Below, one piece after another: positions 1 to 20,525 of a stretch of 64,000 nucleotides of DNA (positions are counted from its first letter, which is position 1; every line of letters starts with the position of its first letter). The notes beneath the pieces were generated by a model. The model made no database searches, was not told where the DNA came from, and was given only the letters and a program-made list of their open reading frames with translations. The DNA comes from Engraulis encrasicolus (Eukaryota > Chordata > Actinopteri > Clupeiformes > Engraulidae). A program made the position numbers and the translations under genes. The stretch spans positions 15,343,753 through 15,407,752 of the forward strand of contig NC_085876.1 in the NCBI RefSeq assembly GCF_034702125.1, given 5' to 3'.

Positions 1-124
1 AAGCGAATGTGGAGAGTGAGACGGAGTGGCAAATGACCCAGGCCGGACTCGAACCCTGGGGTGCATCCCTTGGGCATGCAAGCCCAAGTGTGGGGGGCTT
101 AGCGCGCTGCGCCACAGCGCCCAC
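1..124 (-). repeat. tRNA-derived SINE, cut by window edge
   Basis: Read on the minus strand, 124 down to about 40 looks like a tRNA-derived SINE head: an A-box-like TGGCGCAGCG followed by a B-box GGGTTCGAGTCC (plus strand 47-58). The spacing is longer than in a normal tRNA because of an extended anticodon/variable region, and non-tRNA sequence follows the B box, so this is a retroposon head and not a tRNA gene. The 3' tail runs off the window. Confidence 0.65.
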
Positions 125-173
125 CCTAGAGAGTTGATTTTAACATGTTCTAAATTGCGTTTGGGCCAAGAGT

Positions 174-392
174 AGGGCCTACTCATGGGTAAGCGGAAAG
201 CGCCAGATTTGTAGCCCAAAGGTTGCGAGTTCAACTTCCGACTCGTCAGGTTGGTGGGGGGAGTAATTAACCAGTGCTCTCCCCCATCCTCCTCCATGAC
301 TGGGGTACTCTGAGAGTGGTATTGACCCGCTGTGCTGCCCCCTTGCACGGGTGAGGCATAAATGCCATTTCATTGTGTGCAGTGGGCTTTCA
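174..392 (+). repeat. tRNA-derived SINE (same family as 12755-13050)
   Basis: It has an A-box-like GGGTAAGCGG at 187-196 and a B-box-like GCGAGTTCAACTTCC at 226-240. A non-tRNA body follows, including GTTGGTGGGGGGAGTAATTA and CACGGGTGAGGCATAAATGC. The same body occurs in reverse complement at 12755-13050, so this is a dispersed element. Any open frame here is a by-product of the repeat. Confidence 0.7.
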
Positions 393-672
393 CTTCATTT
401 TACTCTCTAAGAGTTGAATTAACATTGCATTTTGTATTTTACTCTGTGTGCAGGGTGATCATTAAGTCAAATGGGAATCATCACTTTTGTTCTTTATTTC
501 CAGCTGGGGACCAGCATGGGGAGACAAGGGATATATACGCATGGCCCGCAACAAAAACCAATGTGGCATCTCCAACTTCGCCATTTTTCCAACAGTCTGA
601 AACTCTGTTCAAGATCAGTCTGAAAATCTTTCAAGATTTCCATATAGTAGCCTGTAAACATGCATAGTCTAT

Positions 673-709
<37 letters not shown>

Positions 710-1160
710 CGTGCGTGCGTGTGTGTGTGTGTTTTTTAAGTTAAGCTACTGTTTTCATAGGCTAATGTATTAAAAAAAGAATAAATTATTAAAATTGTTC
801 TTATGTTGCTCAGTAGACCACCTAAATTGTTCTTGTTTATTTTGTTGGTTGTTTTTTTTTTGTCTGCATGGTAGGCCTAGGGCAGAGACCTGAAAATGGC
901 ATGAATTTCACAGGCCTGTGCAATAACCTTTGCCAAAACAATGTAACAATGATACATGTTTGACTTTTTTTGTAAGTCTATCAGAATAAAAGCAAGGCAC
1001 AATAAAAAACTTATTTTGTTAGTTAAAGTGGCCCACTGCAATAAATGAGACTACTTACAAGAAATGTGATAACCTGCAACTGGTCAGGTGTAGTCCTACC
1101 TGTTTTCAAACATGCTTGAGTAGCCTGATATCAGAGTGGTGGCGCTGTTGGCTGTCATAC
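393..1160. other. Non-coding stretch with a (GT)n array
   Basis: AT-rich sequence with a (GT)n/(GTGC)n microsatellite at 675-731. I see no exon, RNA gene or transposon boundary here. Confidence 0.5.
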
Positions 1161-1164
1161 AAGG

Positions 1165-1345
1165 CTGCAGCCTTCTCTTCTCGTCTCGTCTAGCGACTTG
1201 GCTGGAACTGTCTGTGGAACCTGTTTTACAAACTCTGGCACCAGTTGCCTAGCAGTGGCAACAGGGAGCAAGTCGGTTCAACTGTGTCTGTGGTGAGCAG
1301 GTGGCTTGCCCTGCTTCCCGCCGGACAACGATCGAATTCTACCGG
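1165..1345 (+). other. Candidate untranslated first exon of golph3l
   Basis: A relatively GC-rich segment ends in a strong splice donor: CTACCGG then GTAAGTAAGT, with the GT at 1346-1347. It lies about 4.2 kb upstream of the golph3l start-codon exon. That exon has a plausible acceptor (CTCCTGACAG ending at 5502) only five bases before its ATG, so at least one upstream untranslated exon is expected. Assigning it to this position is inference. The 5' limit of the exon and the promoter cannot be read from sequence alone. Confidence 0.3.
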
Positions 1346-1349
1346 GTAA

Positions 1350-2017
1350 GTAAGTACAGAAGTAGGCTAGTTGTAGCCTACTAATGGTGTTCATGTTTTT
1401 ATTTGATAAGCATAAAAGCTACATTCAGGTTTTTCTGACACGGACGTTTGTTTTATTTGCTAGCGTTGGTTATCCGTTGCTAGCATGTTCTAATACGTTC
1501 GTGTGTGCCTGGCGCATGAAACTGCCAGGTAGGTTTATGAGAGAAGGAAGAAAGTCTTCCGGATTTTTAGAAATTGATGATATCATTGATAGGCTATCGG
1601 ACTGTATGTTTGGCGAAATGTTATTACCGCGTTCTTACCGACACTGACACACCTGTTGCTTTCTTTGATGTTGGGTGTCTAGTCTCAGCTGTCAAACAAG
1701 ACTTAAAGTTGTCTAACTTGATTGTAATGACTGTAGAAGGAAACAACTATGGAGAGTTCTCCTAGTGTTTGATTCTACCTGGAGGAAGAAACTCTTCCCC
1801 TGGCAGCTCTGAGCACGGCAAAGACATTGTTTTTTTCTTCCTCTACTGAGGTTGTCATAATCTAGCTGGCTATTAGGTGACAAACAATTCCAAGATAATT
1901 TACTGGATATAGGCTACAGCTTTTGGTGAATGGGTGTTGGATTGTCTTTTACCTTGTTTTAACAATAGGCCTAGTAAATTTAGGGGGAAAAAGAGTTGAG
2001 TTAGAGTAGAAGACGTA

Positions 2018-2070
<53 letters not shown>

Positions 2071-2687
2071 GTCAACCACAGAATAAACATGCCTCACTAA
2101 ATTAGATGTTCAGTAAAGGCTGTGTGGTGTAAGCTTATCCTCAACTGTCTGGTTTGACCTGACATAGAAAGTTCAAACAGCCTCCTCATCCAAGAACCTT
2201 CTGCAAAACGTACAATACAGCAAGTTTGTGAACAGACTTCAGCTGTGACAGGGATAGTTTAGGATAATGTTGTGTGCAAATAGCCTAACCTACCTCATGA
2301 AGGGTTGTTGATTCACACTATCAGCAATAAGTAGTGCATGTCACTAACCAGTTCAGTGGCATTCAGGTGGATTTTCTTTCCAAAGAGATGTGTTTTTGTT
2401 CTAGGGATGACCGCGTGGGCTGACAAGCTTCAAAACTCGGGATTGTCACCATGAGGGGTGTAATGTGGAGAATGCACACTAGTCAACCATCCTCTCAAAT
2501 TGCCTTCATGACACTGAATTTACTTCATAACAATCCATTTTCTAAAATACCACTTTGTAGCCTATTGTGTAAACACGATGCAGGTGTTTATAAAACTAAT
2601 GCTGCCATACCATGTCAGCTTCACTATCACACCAAAACATGTAGACTATTTAACCCACTTCTTAGTTTACAACTAGTCTGTACACCC
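1350..2687. other. Putative golph3l intron 1, left part, with (AATC)n
   Basis: No coding exon recognised. An (AATC)n tetranucleotide array occupies about 2018-2070. The rest is unique-looking AT-rich DNA. Confidence 0.45.
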
Positions 2688-2695
2688 CTGGTCAC

Positions 2696-3069
2696 TAGAG
2701 GTGCACCGAAATGAAAATTTGTGGCTGAAACCGAAACCGAATAATAATGAATTGCGTGGCCGAATACCGAAACCGAATATTACAATTCAGTCAAAAGTGA
2801 TCAAAAGTTAGGTTTTTCACTATTTTTGAATATTGCTGAAATCCACGGTTTACAATAAATGTTTTGAAATGTTTTTGAAAGAAAATAAATGTGTATTTAA
2901 AGTCTTCAAATGTTAGTAGAAATTAGAGTAGAAATTAGTTTAATTAATGCCCATTTTGAATTCATTTCCGATTCGGCCGCTCAATTGGCTTTCGGCTGAA
3001 AACCGAAAGTGTCTTTTTTTCCGTTTTCGGCCGAATATTTTCTGCGGCCGAATTTTCGGTGCACCTCTA
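2696..3069. mobile_element. Non-autonomous hAT element (MITE), 374 bp
   Basis: The terminal inverted repeats are TAGAGGTGCACCGAAA and its complement TTTCGGTGCACCTCTA. An exact 8-bp target duplication CTGGTCAC is present at 2688-2695 and 3070-3077. Eight-base duplications with TAGRG-type ends are the hallmark of the hAT superfamily. The interior is rich in CCGAA/TTCGG and encodes no transposase. Confidence 0.85.
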
Positions 3070-3427
3070 CTGGTCACTAGTAGTGACATCGGATTGACCG
3101 CAAAAGCCAAGGCACTTTGGCCATGGGTCATGTAATAGATTTGTCGATGAGCTTTGTTATTGGGATTCGTGATGTTTTTTTCCCCCACAGCAATCAGTGC
3201 CATGTATTCACCTTCAAAGTCCTTTATAGGTTGATAGAGCTGTGCAAAGTGAGACAAATCTGAATCCGAAACGATTTAAATATTGGTAAAGGACACATAA
3301 GTACGAGTAAGTTTAGACTATAAGTTAGAAATGTGATTTTTCTCCTCTACCCAGCATATCAGGAAAAATATAAACAGAGCAGAAGCACCTAATATTGGCA
3401 ATATACAGTGCATATAGTACAATACAA

Positions 3428-4653
3428 TGTAGGGTAAGCGTACCCATTAAGCCCATGTACCCTTTAAGCCCACTTTCAACTTTGAGGTCAATTTAAGGAA
3501 AGGGAAAAGGTGGATTTTGTTGTTCATCACCCTATCCAATTAAAGGGTTTAGTAACTGACAAAATGTTTTTTATTGCAAACAAATCACATTTTTTATCGT
3601 TGAGTTATCCCCGTCCAAGTGAATCCTGTCTCAGGACTACTGACAAGAAGTCGCCTCAAAACTTTGCTGTTTTGGGACATGTCAGAAATCATAGAATTCC
3701 AGCTAGTTCAAGTCAAATGTTTGAAAAATACTTTCATATTTAGTGAACCAAGAGGTAAATGTAATGATTTTTATATATATACATGCAGTGTTTTACTAAA
3801 TTATAGCATTTCCCTTCAAATGGAAAGATGTGTTTTATGAGCGAGCAAACACCGATATTCTCTTGATACAGCCACACACCATCTTTATCTTACTCTACCG
3901 TAAGACTTAAGGTGGTTAGGTATGAATTCTAAGCATATTCCAGTTTGTTTGGCCTTGATCTTTAAAGAAATGCATCATTAAATGTTTTGTGGAGTTGATT
4001 ATCTCCATAAAATAGCTTTATGTATAGGTGGGCTTAATGGGTACTAGGTGGGCTTAAATGGTACACCCCATTGAAATGCATGCAAGTTGGCATGCATGCT
4101 AATGAAAAATGCCTTTGAGGGACATAAAAAGTGCTGTACAATCTCAAGTTGTTGGTTTAAAAGGTGTAATGTAATGAACTAACAATAATCAATAAGAAAA
4201 AAATAAATTTCTCTGTTTGGATGAAGAATTTTATGAAGTATATGAAGTAAGAGATGCTGTAAGGTTTTATGCATTATTTTTTTTAGCAAATCTTACATTT
4301 TGGAAGAATATTTTGGTCTGAAACCATTTATGCCATGTAGGCTCACTGTTTAAACTCAACTCACACAGCTCACCAGGTATTTTGATAGAGAAATAACCAT
4401 ATGAGCTTATTTGGAACACAAGTGGGCTTAAATGGTACCAAAGGTACCATTTAAGCCCATTCAGACTTTTCACTTTTCTCGTAAAAAATCCTCATATTGT
4501 ACTTTGAAATATTCATCAACTCAGTGATAAACATTGAGAAGAGAGGTAAATCTTACTATTTAAGAAATCATTTCACAAAAAAATTGTGTGAAGATGATTG
4601 AAAAATAAAGAAATTTAGATTTTGGTGGGCTTACTGGGTACGCTTACCTTACA
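3428..4653. mobile_element. DNA transposon-like element with repeated subterminal motifs, 1.23 kb
   Basis: The ends are inverted repeats of about 28 bp: the left end begins TGTAGGGTAAGCGTACCC and the right end is ACGCTTACCTTACA on the plus strand. The motif GTGGGCTTAAATGGTAC or its complement recurs inside near 4025-4070 and 4420-4460, where it forms a local palindrome around GGTACC. No transposase frame is present and no clear target duplication was found, so the superfamily is unknown. Its architecture resembles the element at 20526-21487. Confidence 0.6.
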
Positions 4654-4874
4654 TCACCAAATGAGGCAACGGGTAAGAGTTGGCTTTGTTGTGTTGAATT
4701 AATTACTAAGCTGTTGGCTACAATGTAGGTCCCCAATTTGAGTTTCTTAACTTAAATATTGTATAAATGCAGTAGGAGCCTAAGCAATATGAAACTGACC
4801 TGTCCTGTGCCTACCTGTTATCAAGAGGAAGTACCGTACGATGGTAAGAATTAGTGGAGGTGTGCCCCTCATAT

Positions 4875-4975
4875 CCAGGCCTGCAGACAGGGGGGGGATA
4901 GTTGGGTCAGTTGTCCCTGGCGCAGGGAGAGAGGGGGCCCAGAATTGGTCCCTCATAACATTGTATGCAGGGCTC
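4875..4975. repeat. Dispersed repeat fragment (GGCCCAGAATTGG family)
   Basis: The block containing CAGGGAGAGAGGGGGCCCAG and AATTGGTCCCTCAT recurs at 63560-63655. Shorter related pieces lie near 20060-20110 and 27850-27920. It is a dispersed fish repeat of unknown class. Confidence 0.5.
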
Positions 4976-5507
4976 TAAATTAAAGTAATGTACATCATGA
5001 GCCTAAATGACAAGTAGATGTTAATCCTACTAGCCTAACACACACTCACTAATGGGTGAAAGTGGCTAGTGAGTTTGTTTTTCTACCAGCCAAACTGAAA
5101 TTTCACCAGCATTTGGCCGGTTGGCGGGTGTTAATTTGGAGACTTGATTGTATGTATTGAGACGGGGATTTCAGATGATTTTGTCCAGGGCAAGACAGTC
5201 AAGACTGCCAGCAGTCCTGAACAGATCCTGCTGCCTACTAATCACTACGGTTACACAATGTTTTTAATTACGAATTAATAATGCGCATAATTAAATAGTT
5301 CCGTCGAGTTCACTTTGATCTTTCCTTTAATTCAGAATTAAGAGGTGTTTACATGTGTTTTCAAAGCGGAATTAAGCTTTATTCAGAATCAATATTTCCG
5401 AATGAAATGTCTCATGTAAACGTAACAAATGTGTAATAAATTCCATCTCTGCCTGGTGGCTTCCACCATTGTTTAGTTGAGCTGCGGGGGTGCTCCTGAC
5501 AGCCGGG

Positions 5508-14123
<8,616 letters not shown>

Positions 14124-14139
14124 CGAGGGAGAAGGAGGG

Positions 14140-14238
<99 letters not shown>

Positions 14239-14695
14239 ATGTGTGTGACAGAGAGAGATACAGAACAGAAAAAAAACAGAGAGAGAGAGAGACATTACAG
14301 TCTTCTCTGTGTGCATGTGTGTCAAGATTACAGTCTTCTACCACGTGCATTGGTGTATGTGTGTTAGGTTGTTTGTGTGTTAGTTTGTATGTGTGTGTGT
14401 GTGTGTGCATGCGTGCACATACACACGAGAGGCCTACTACTGACTACTGTGCTTACATGACCTGCCTGTTTGACAACGTTGGTTTCAGAGATCCACTGCT
14501 GTGCGTGCGTGTGTGCAGGTGTTTGATCGATGGAGTCGGACAAGCTTTTCCCTTCCCATAAGATGAAGTGTGCCTCTGTGTGCCTGTGTTTGGAAGGTGT
14601 AGTCAGAGGAGATGCTTGTTCTTTCCTTCCCTACCACTGTATGAGGTCACAGACTCCTGCTCTTTATTTGGCTACTGGAAGAGGCGTATGCTGCA

Positions 14696-14730
<35 letters not shown>

Positions 14731-15055
14731 TCCTCTCCATCCTCCTCTCTCTCTATTCCTCCTCCTCATCTCTCCTCCTGCTTCAGGGTGCTGTCTCACT
14801 AGTGGTCATGGGTTCTTCAGTCTCTCTCTTTCTTCTTCTTCATCCTTCTCTCTCTCTCTCTCTCTCCCTCCTCCCCTCTCTCTATTCCTCCTCCTCATCT
14901 CTTCTTCTGCTTCAGGGTGCTGTCTCACTAGTGGTCATGGGTTCTTCAGTCTCTCTCGTTCTTCCTGTTCATCCTCTCTCTCTCTCTCTCTCTTCCTCCT
15001 GTTCTTCCTTCTCTCTCACCTGCCTTAGGGCGCTGCCTCACTAGTGGTCATACAT
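14124..15055 (+). repeat. golph3l 3' UTR region: (GT)n and a CT-rich tandem duplication
   Basis: A (GT)n array starts about 20 bases after the stop codon (14142-14250). From about 14698 a CT-rich minisatellite runs to 15055. Its unit of about 127 bp contains GGTGCTGTCTCACTAGTGG; the motif starts near 14787 and 14915, with a diverged copy at 15028. No clear polyadenylation signal was located, so the transcript end is not assigned. Confidence 0.75.
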
Positions 15056-16708
15056 CCTGAGGCATTTGGTCTGCAGTGCAAACGGAAAATTAAGTGTCTG
15101 CATCTACATGTATGTGTCTTCTATCAAAACGTTTAAGTCTAAAAAGTAATTTATTTTTCTATTTATGATCAGGGGTGCTTGGGGATCTTTTTTCTACTGT
15201 CTTGATATATACCACCACCCATGTAAATCATTTTGTATTCTTCTGAATCTACAGCATATTTTAGCTGTGAGTAGAATACTATTCTAGCACAAGTCCTTTT
15301 TTATGATTGGTTGTCTGTGTTGTATGTATACCCATATCAATGGGTGAAGTCCTGCCTTCCCCATTTGAAGTGCTGTAAAGCAAAACTACTGTAGTGTCCC
15401 CACCATGAACCTTTTTAGTTACCAGGGGCCATTGTTTCTCGCACATTCAGAAAATCTACTACAGAAAGATATTTTATTAAAGGGACCCTTAAGACTGAGA
15501 AGGTGCCAGATACATGTCTGTTCATTTTTTGTGTTCGTTTTAACAAAGTGGAAACTTCAATTACTTCAACTTAATTTGAAGGAAATTACGGTACAGCTTA
15601 AGACAATTTGATCAATCTATTTGCAGAAGGAGACAATGGTTTTACTCAGAGCAAATAGTCATCTTACATGGTACACGGCCTGCAATGTTACATTTGGGTT
15701 AGTTTAGGAAATACTTCTGGTCAGTCATTGGGATGGAGGGAAAACACCTACCGTACATAATAGATCATTGAACCCACTACTGTAGTCACATTCCATCAGG
15801 TGTTAAAGCTTCAAAAGACTTTTCATACGGCTAGCAAAACAGGATATTAGTCAAAATAAACAATCAGGAGTTGAATTGAAAAGGTCAGATCAACCGTAAT
15901 GTGGTCGACAAATCACTCACACTAGTGGTGTGGGGTTGTGAACAGTTCAAACAGACAAAGTCTGGACAATTATTGTGAGTGAAGGAAGTTGTGGGCAATA
16001 ATATCCAACACCGAAGGTCAGGAAACTTGTGGCGATTGGCCAAGGCAGTTTCTTGTTACCACTCCTTCTGAGCATGCCCAGTAGCCTACAAAGAGCCAAA
16101 AAGGAAGCAGGAACCATTTACACACATAACCTGTTCTCCAGATCACCTTTGCCATTTACAAACTCAAAGATCAAACAAACAGCGGAGACTTAAGTAATCC
16201 TGTGCCACTCCTTCACAAGTTTGTATTCCAAGGCACACCAGTTAATTAGGAGACAACAGTGTAAGGGTTAAGTCTGAACAATGCCAGTGTTAAATGTTCT
16301 ATTCCATAAACTCTATTTTTTAATTGCATGGACTTGAGGTAAAGTGTGCTTTATTATCCCTGGCAGTTGTATACATTCTTGAATGGATTAACTTTGTGGT
16401 GATGGCAGTTCTGTGTCCAATACAATTAGGGTTGCAATCTTGTTTCCTTTGAAGTGCCTTAGTTACTGCTGGTTTCTGGGCAGCCCTTAAAAGGATTTGC
16501 AACAATATAGAAGCTGTATCCATCAAGTTCACATTTTTGGGTAAGAGGGGTAGTGCTGTGGCCATGCCAGGGGTAGGGCAATGCCACACTCGTTGCCTTT
16601 GTTCTTTGCCTTTTTCAAGTTGCCCTTCCCACCATAGTGTTTGCCACAACTGTTTTTCAGAGAGGGAGAAAAAGAGATAGCAACCTTTCAACAGCATTGG
16701 AGAAATGG
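15056..16708. other. Intergenic, nothing recognised
   Basis: AT-rich, unique-looking sequence between golph3l and the cathepsin relic. An open frame of about 145 codons on the minus strand (16320-16757) has no recognisable domain and I do not call it. Confidence 0.4.
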
Positions 16709-16850
16709 TGCCACCTTGTGGCAGGTAAAAAAAGAAGCAAACACTGACCCCACTCAAAATGCCAACATGTGTTATTAAATGGTGTCACCTTGTGGCAGTC
16801 AGACAAAACAACACTCATCCCACTCAGAATACAACAACACTTGTTATTAA
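16709..16850. repeat. Two diverged copies of a 70-bp unit
   Basis: GTGCCACCTTGTGGCAG and GTGTCACCTTGTGGCAG each precede similar text (CACTC, AAC(A)CTTGTTATTAA). It is a local tandem duplication that abuts the piggyBac-like element to its right. Confidence 0.5.
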
Positions 16851-17332
16851 CCCTTGCAAGGTGTTTGTGTTTTTGTTACATAGAAGGTGTTGGGGTCATT
16901 TTGACCCAGGCATATAGAAAAAATAATTTAAAAAGGAAAACATCATAGCTCATATCCACCCTCATGTTGCTCTCGTCATGCTTGTGTATTCCTGTGTATA
17001 GACTATATGTTTTTGAGAGTGGGAGATAGGCCTACAGAGAGAGAGAAAGACAAGGAGACAGTGAAGAAAGTCAGTAAACTCAATCCAAGATCTCGGATTG
17101 AGCCACTAGTGCTCTTCTCATGCAAGGTTAAAACATTGATGCACAACTGGAGGACCAAACAATATTTGCACTCCATTATCAGACATGTCACTGTTTTTCT
17201 TCAGATTCATGTTCCTCACTGAAAATGAGCCCAAGCCAGTGAATCTCAGTGTAAAATAATAATATTTGAATCTATTTTTCTCAAGCAAAAGAACTGAAAA
17301 TGGGTCAAAATGAACCGAACACCTTACAAGGG
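16851..17332. mobile_element. piggyBac-type MITE, 482 bp
   Basis: The left end, CCCTTGCAAGGTGTT, follows a TTAA (16847-16850), the piggyBac target. The right end is AACACCTTACAAGGG. The subterminal GGGTCATTTTGACCC is repeated inverted as TGGGTCAAAATGAACC. The right flank reads CTAG rather than TTAA, so one target copy has mutated or the end is imperfect. Confidence 0.7.
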
Positions 17333-17375
17333 CTAGATTTATTGTAAAGTCAAGCAGAAGAGTTTAGTCACAGAC

Positions 17376-17967
17376 CTGTTTTTAACCAGCCAGTAGTCAT
17401 GGCCCTTCAGGGTTCCATAGCCTACGAGCAGAACTCCATGGTTACCATTCTTGGAGCACAAGGGGACACGCCTTGTACACGCCTGGGGGTGGGGGTGGGG
17501 GTACAGCCTCCACATTTGTTCTAGCCAATACAATGGCCTGCCTGCGTCAATTAACACACTATGCATTCAGATAATAATGCAGCCAATTAGTTAAATTTGC
17601 TATGAGCACAGAGAAGGCAGAATGAAGCCATGCCAGGTTGCAGACCTTGGTTAAACCCAGCATGAAAAGGTTACAACTCACCACTGTGGTAGAAGATGAA
17701 GGTCAGCCGAGAGGCGTCGATGGCAACAGAGATGGGACCCACGTGGGAAACTGCCGCCATCAGAGCCTCCTCGTCACCCTTTGGCAGGCAGCTGTAGCCG
17801 GTGCAGTTGGCAGCTCGATAGCGGGGCTCGTAGGCTATAGTGGCAGGCAGCGACTGCATCTTGACTTGAGTCACCCAGCCTGCTTCCCTCCAGTCCACAT
17901 GTGAAGGAACGGGTCTCTGCAGGAGTATTGGCATCCTGCGTGGTGATCTCCTGATCTCCGCTGGGGC
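17376..17967 (-). pseudogene. Cathepsin S/K-like cysteine protease pseudogene
   Basis: Read on the minus strand, 17967-17682 encodes the start of a mature papain-family protease (SHVDWREAGWVTQVK). It then jumps straight to the segment YRAANCTGYSCLPKGDEEAL...GPISVAIDAS, ending at donor GTG then GTGAGT. The part in between, which in cathepsins holds the oxyanion glutamine and the catalytic cysteine (CGSCWAF), is missing. The join looks like one exon end fused to the tail of an intron (TGCCTGCCACTATAG). A second exon, 17482-17376, keeps the catalytic histidine (NHGVLLVGYG) and the YWLVKN active-site asparagine. It is one base too long: splicing in phase from the first exon gives a frameshift before NHG. 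No final exon (WG..GE.GY) was found downstream. Its place next to golph3l matches the human GOLPH3L-CTSS-CTSK neighbourhood. Confidence 0.8.
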
Positions 17968-19032
17968 CTACAAGGAATCAAGACACCAAGCACAGAACTG
18001 TGAAGCAATACTCTGCATTTCCATACAGTATTATACTGCCCAGCCCTACAGAGGCAAAGTGCAGTAACTGCTCCGACATTGAAACAAACAAAAACGTACC
18101 TTCAAAGCTTTGGTATTAGGTTGGATATTAGTTTTTGCTCATTTAATAGCAATATCTCTAAAAGGGGACACATTTGGACCGCAGGACTTTGTCACAAGAC
18201 AAAGGTGGTGTAATGAAGAACGATTTCAACCTAAACTCAATGTTGGCAAAATAAGTAGTTACTGTACTTTGCCTTTGTAGGGCAGTATACCAACATATAA
18301 ATGCACCAATGCTCTAGTGGTCTTCTGCAGAGCCGGCTTTACCAATAAGCAAACTAGGCAACTGCCTAGGGCCCTATCAAACCTGCCCACTGTAGGGGCT
18401 TCCAATAGTCAACCGCACCATGGTAAATGCCATAAAAAAGAGCCCTATGCCCATATTTTGCCTAGGGCCCCCAAAAGGGTTAGCCTTGCGACGCCATCCA
18501 ATGTACTCCACCAAAGATTTTGGCTCTGCACATCGTATGGCAAAAGCCTCGAGCTCTGTTCTCTCAGTGTTTATCCATCAGCAAACAGTTGAGAGTGGTG
18601 ACGCAGAACTCGCACGCGAGCTCCGTTACTGATTGGTTAAGGTAACTATATTCACACTTTTGTTTTGTTATTTGTACACTTTTGCGATGCTATATCGTAA
18701 CAGTCATGCTAATAAAGCATAATATGGCTGTTAATTTTTATTCGGAACTCCAATGAATGTAAATGGAAGCGTAAGGTCAGACCATCTCCCACCATCCACG
18801 GAGATGGACTACTCTTGGCTTTTGCCAGACTGATTGACGGAGTCAACAGTCGGCTTTTCGCCCAGGCTACAAATGGGTAGACCCAGCACTGGTCTTCTGT
18901 CCCTACACATAACCACCAGTGTACTTATTCTATGGATAAAACTGTTGACATCCATCTCTGCATGTGTGTTGATGAATAGGTGCTAATAAAGAAGTATTTA
19001 CTGTATGTCTTCTCCTCTACTGCAGTGTATAC
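17968..19032. other. Intergenic or former cathepsin intron; dispersed repeat
   Basis: No propeptide exon of the cathepsin relic was recognised. 18330-18500 contains AACTAGGCAACTGCCTAGGG and TTTGCCTAGGGCCCCC, an internal inverted motif that looks like a dispersed fish repeat. Confidence 0.4.
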
Positions 19033-19102
19033 CTGCATGTCACGCAGAATGGAGTTCAGCAATGCACTGCCTATCTCATGGAAATAGATGCCTGCGTCAA
19101 AT
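19033..19102 (-). other. Unidentified candidate exon
   Basis: On the minus strand a 70-nt open segment, FDAGIYFHEIGSALLNSILR then DMQ, ends at a good donor (ATGCAG then GTATAC) and is preceded by a weak acceptor (TCACAAG). Only one of three frames is open. I do not recognise the protein and saw no partner exon, so it may be chance. Confidence 0.2.
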
Positions 19103-19123
19103 CTTGTGACCACCCCCCCCTCC

Positions 19124-19124
19124 A

Positions 19125-19156
<32 letters not shown>

Positions 19157-19278
19157 ACACACAAACACACACACACACAACTGTACTTACATTTACTCTC
19201 TCTCGCTCTCGCTCTCGCTCTCGCTCTCTTTCACACGCACGCACACACACACACACTGTACTTACACTTAGGCTTCTC

Positions 19279-19328
<50 letters not shown>

Positions 19329-19425
19329 TTACTCTCTCTCTCTCTCACACACACACACACGCACACGCACACACAATTACTCTGTCTCTCTCTCACACAC
19401 ACACACAGACACGCTCTCTCTCTCT
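19124..19425. repeat. Compound (CA)n/(CT)n microsatellite
   Basis: Alternating CA and CT blocks including a CTCTCG array. Open frames on both strands here are low-complexity artefacts. Confidence 0.95.
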
Positions 19426-20525
19426 GAAGATGATGGATTCTGGTCAGCTGGATTTCTGTCAGCACAGTACTCTGTTGTACCAAAACCTGTCGCAGCACCA
19501 CGTTTGACCTGCTCAGCAGTTACATGCCCCCCACCCTGCTAGTCACGCCTACTCCCGCCACAGGGGACCATTCCATAGACATAGATTATGGGACCATTCC
19601 ATCAACGGCGTTAACCCCAAGTCCGAGCTAAAGTCGGTAAACTGCGATATTTTTTAGACAGAGATCAGTTCCATCAGTCTTGCTAACCTGAAACTCAGCT
19701 GAGTTGCCACGGTAATTTATGCTCCAACTCTAACCTGGTAGCTCCCAGGTTAAACACCAGGCTAAATGAATCAGTGTTGCAAAAAAAAAATGAACCTGTA
19801 GGAAACAATGTCACAATGGGCACGTTCCGCTTAATTCCCGCCATAATTGTATGAGATCAAAGCTCACTCGATTTTAATAGTTTATGATGTGATAATGCCA
19901 GTAAAAACTAGGCCTACAACAGTTACCATTTTCTTTCATTTCGGGGGATTTCTGATAATCAGCACATTTTAAAAAACTTTTATAGTGTTGATTTACTAAT
20001 ATGATATTGAACACTTCCTTACACGTAGACAAAGGCGTGAGTGGCCCAGTGGACAGGTGCAGGGCCGCTGACAGGTTTGGCTGGGCCCGGGACAAAATTT
20101 TCTCAATGGGTCCCCCCTCCCAACACCAAAAAAGCCCCCCACCCCCTCATCCCTGACGTGACGGTCCCTACACAAAATAGTCAAACGCCCAACCACAACC
20201 ACGTAATTCCCTTGTGCAGCTCCAAAACACACCACGTCGGGATGACAAGCCCATTTATAACGGATAAACAAAAACTTATTTACAACCTTACGGATATGGA
20301 CTGAGTGGAGTTATGGTTTTCAAAATGCTATCACAATAAAATCCACGCTATTGTATTACTTAAGCTCATGAATAGCACATTTTTCATCACATCGACCATT
20401 TTCACTTGACCAAGGGGAATCATGTCAAGGACGCGTGTATGTCCGCTGAACTTCCAGAGAGGGGAACAAGGCGGAGCACATTCATCTTGCGAGTGTCAAG
20501 TTCACCGCAATCAGAACCGAAAGTT
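19426..20525. other. Intergenic, repeat fragments only
   Basis: 19560-19780 and 20060-20110 carry sequence that looks like dispersed fish repeats (GGGCCCGGGACAAAA recurs near 27880). No gene recognised. Confidence 0.4.

Noticed and set aside
1..124. A functional tRNA gene (also 174-250, 6035-6100, 12970-13050)
   Set aside because: A and B boxes are present, but spacing and following sequence are those of SINE heads, with dispersed copies and, at 6035-6220, a target duplication.
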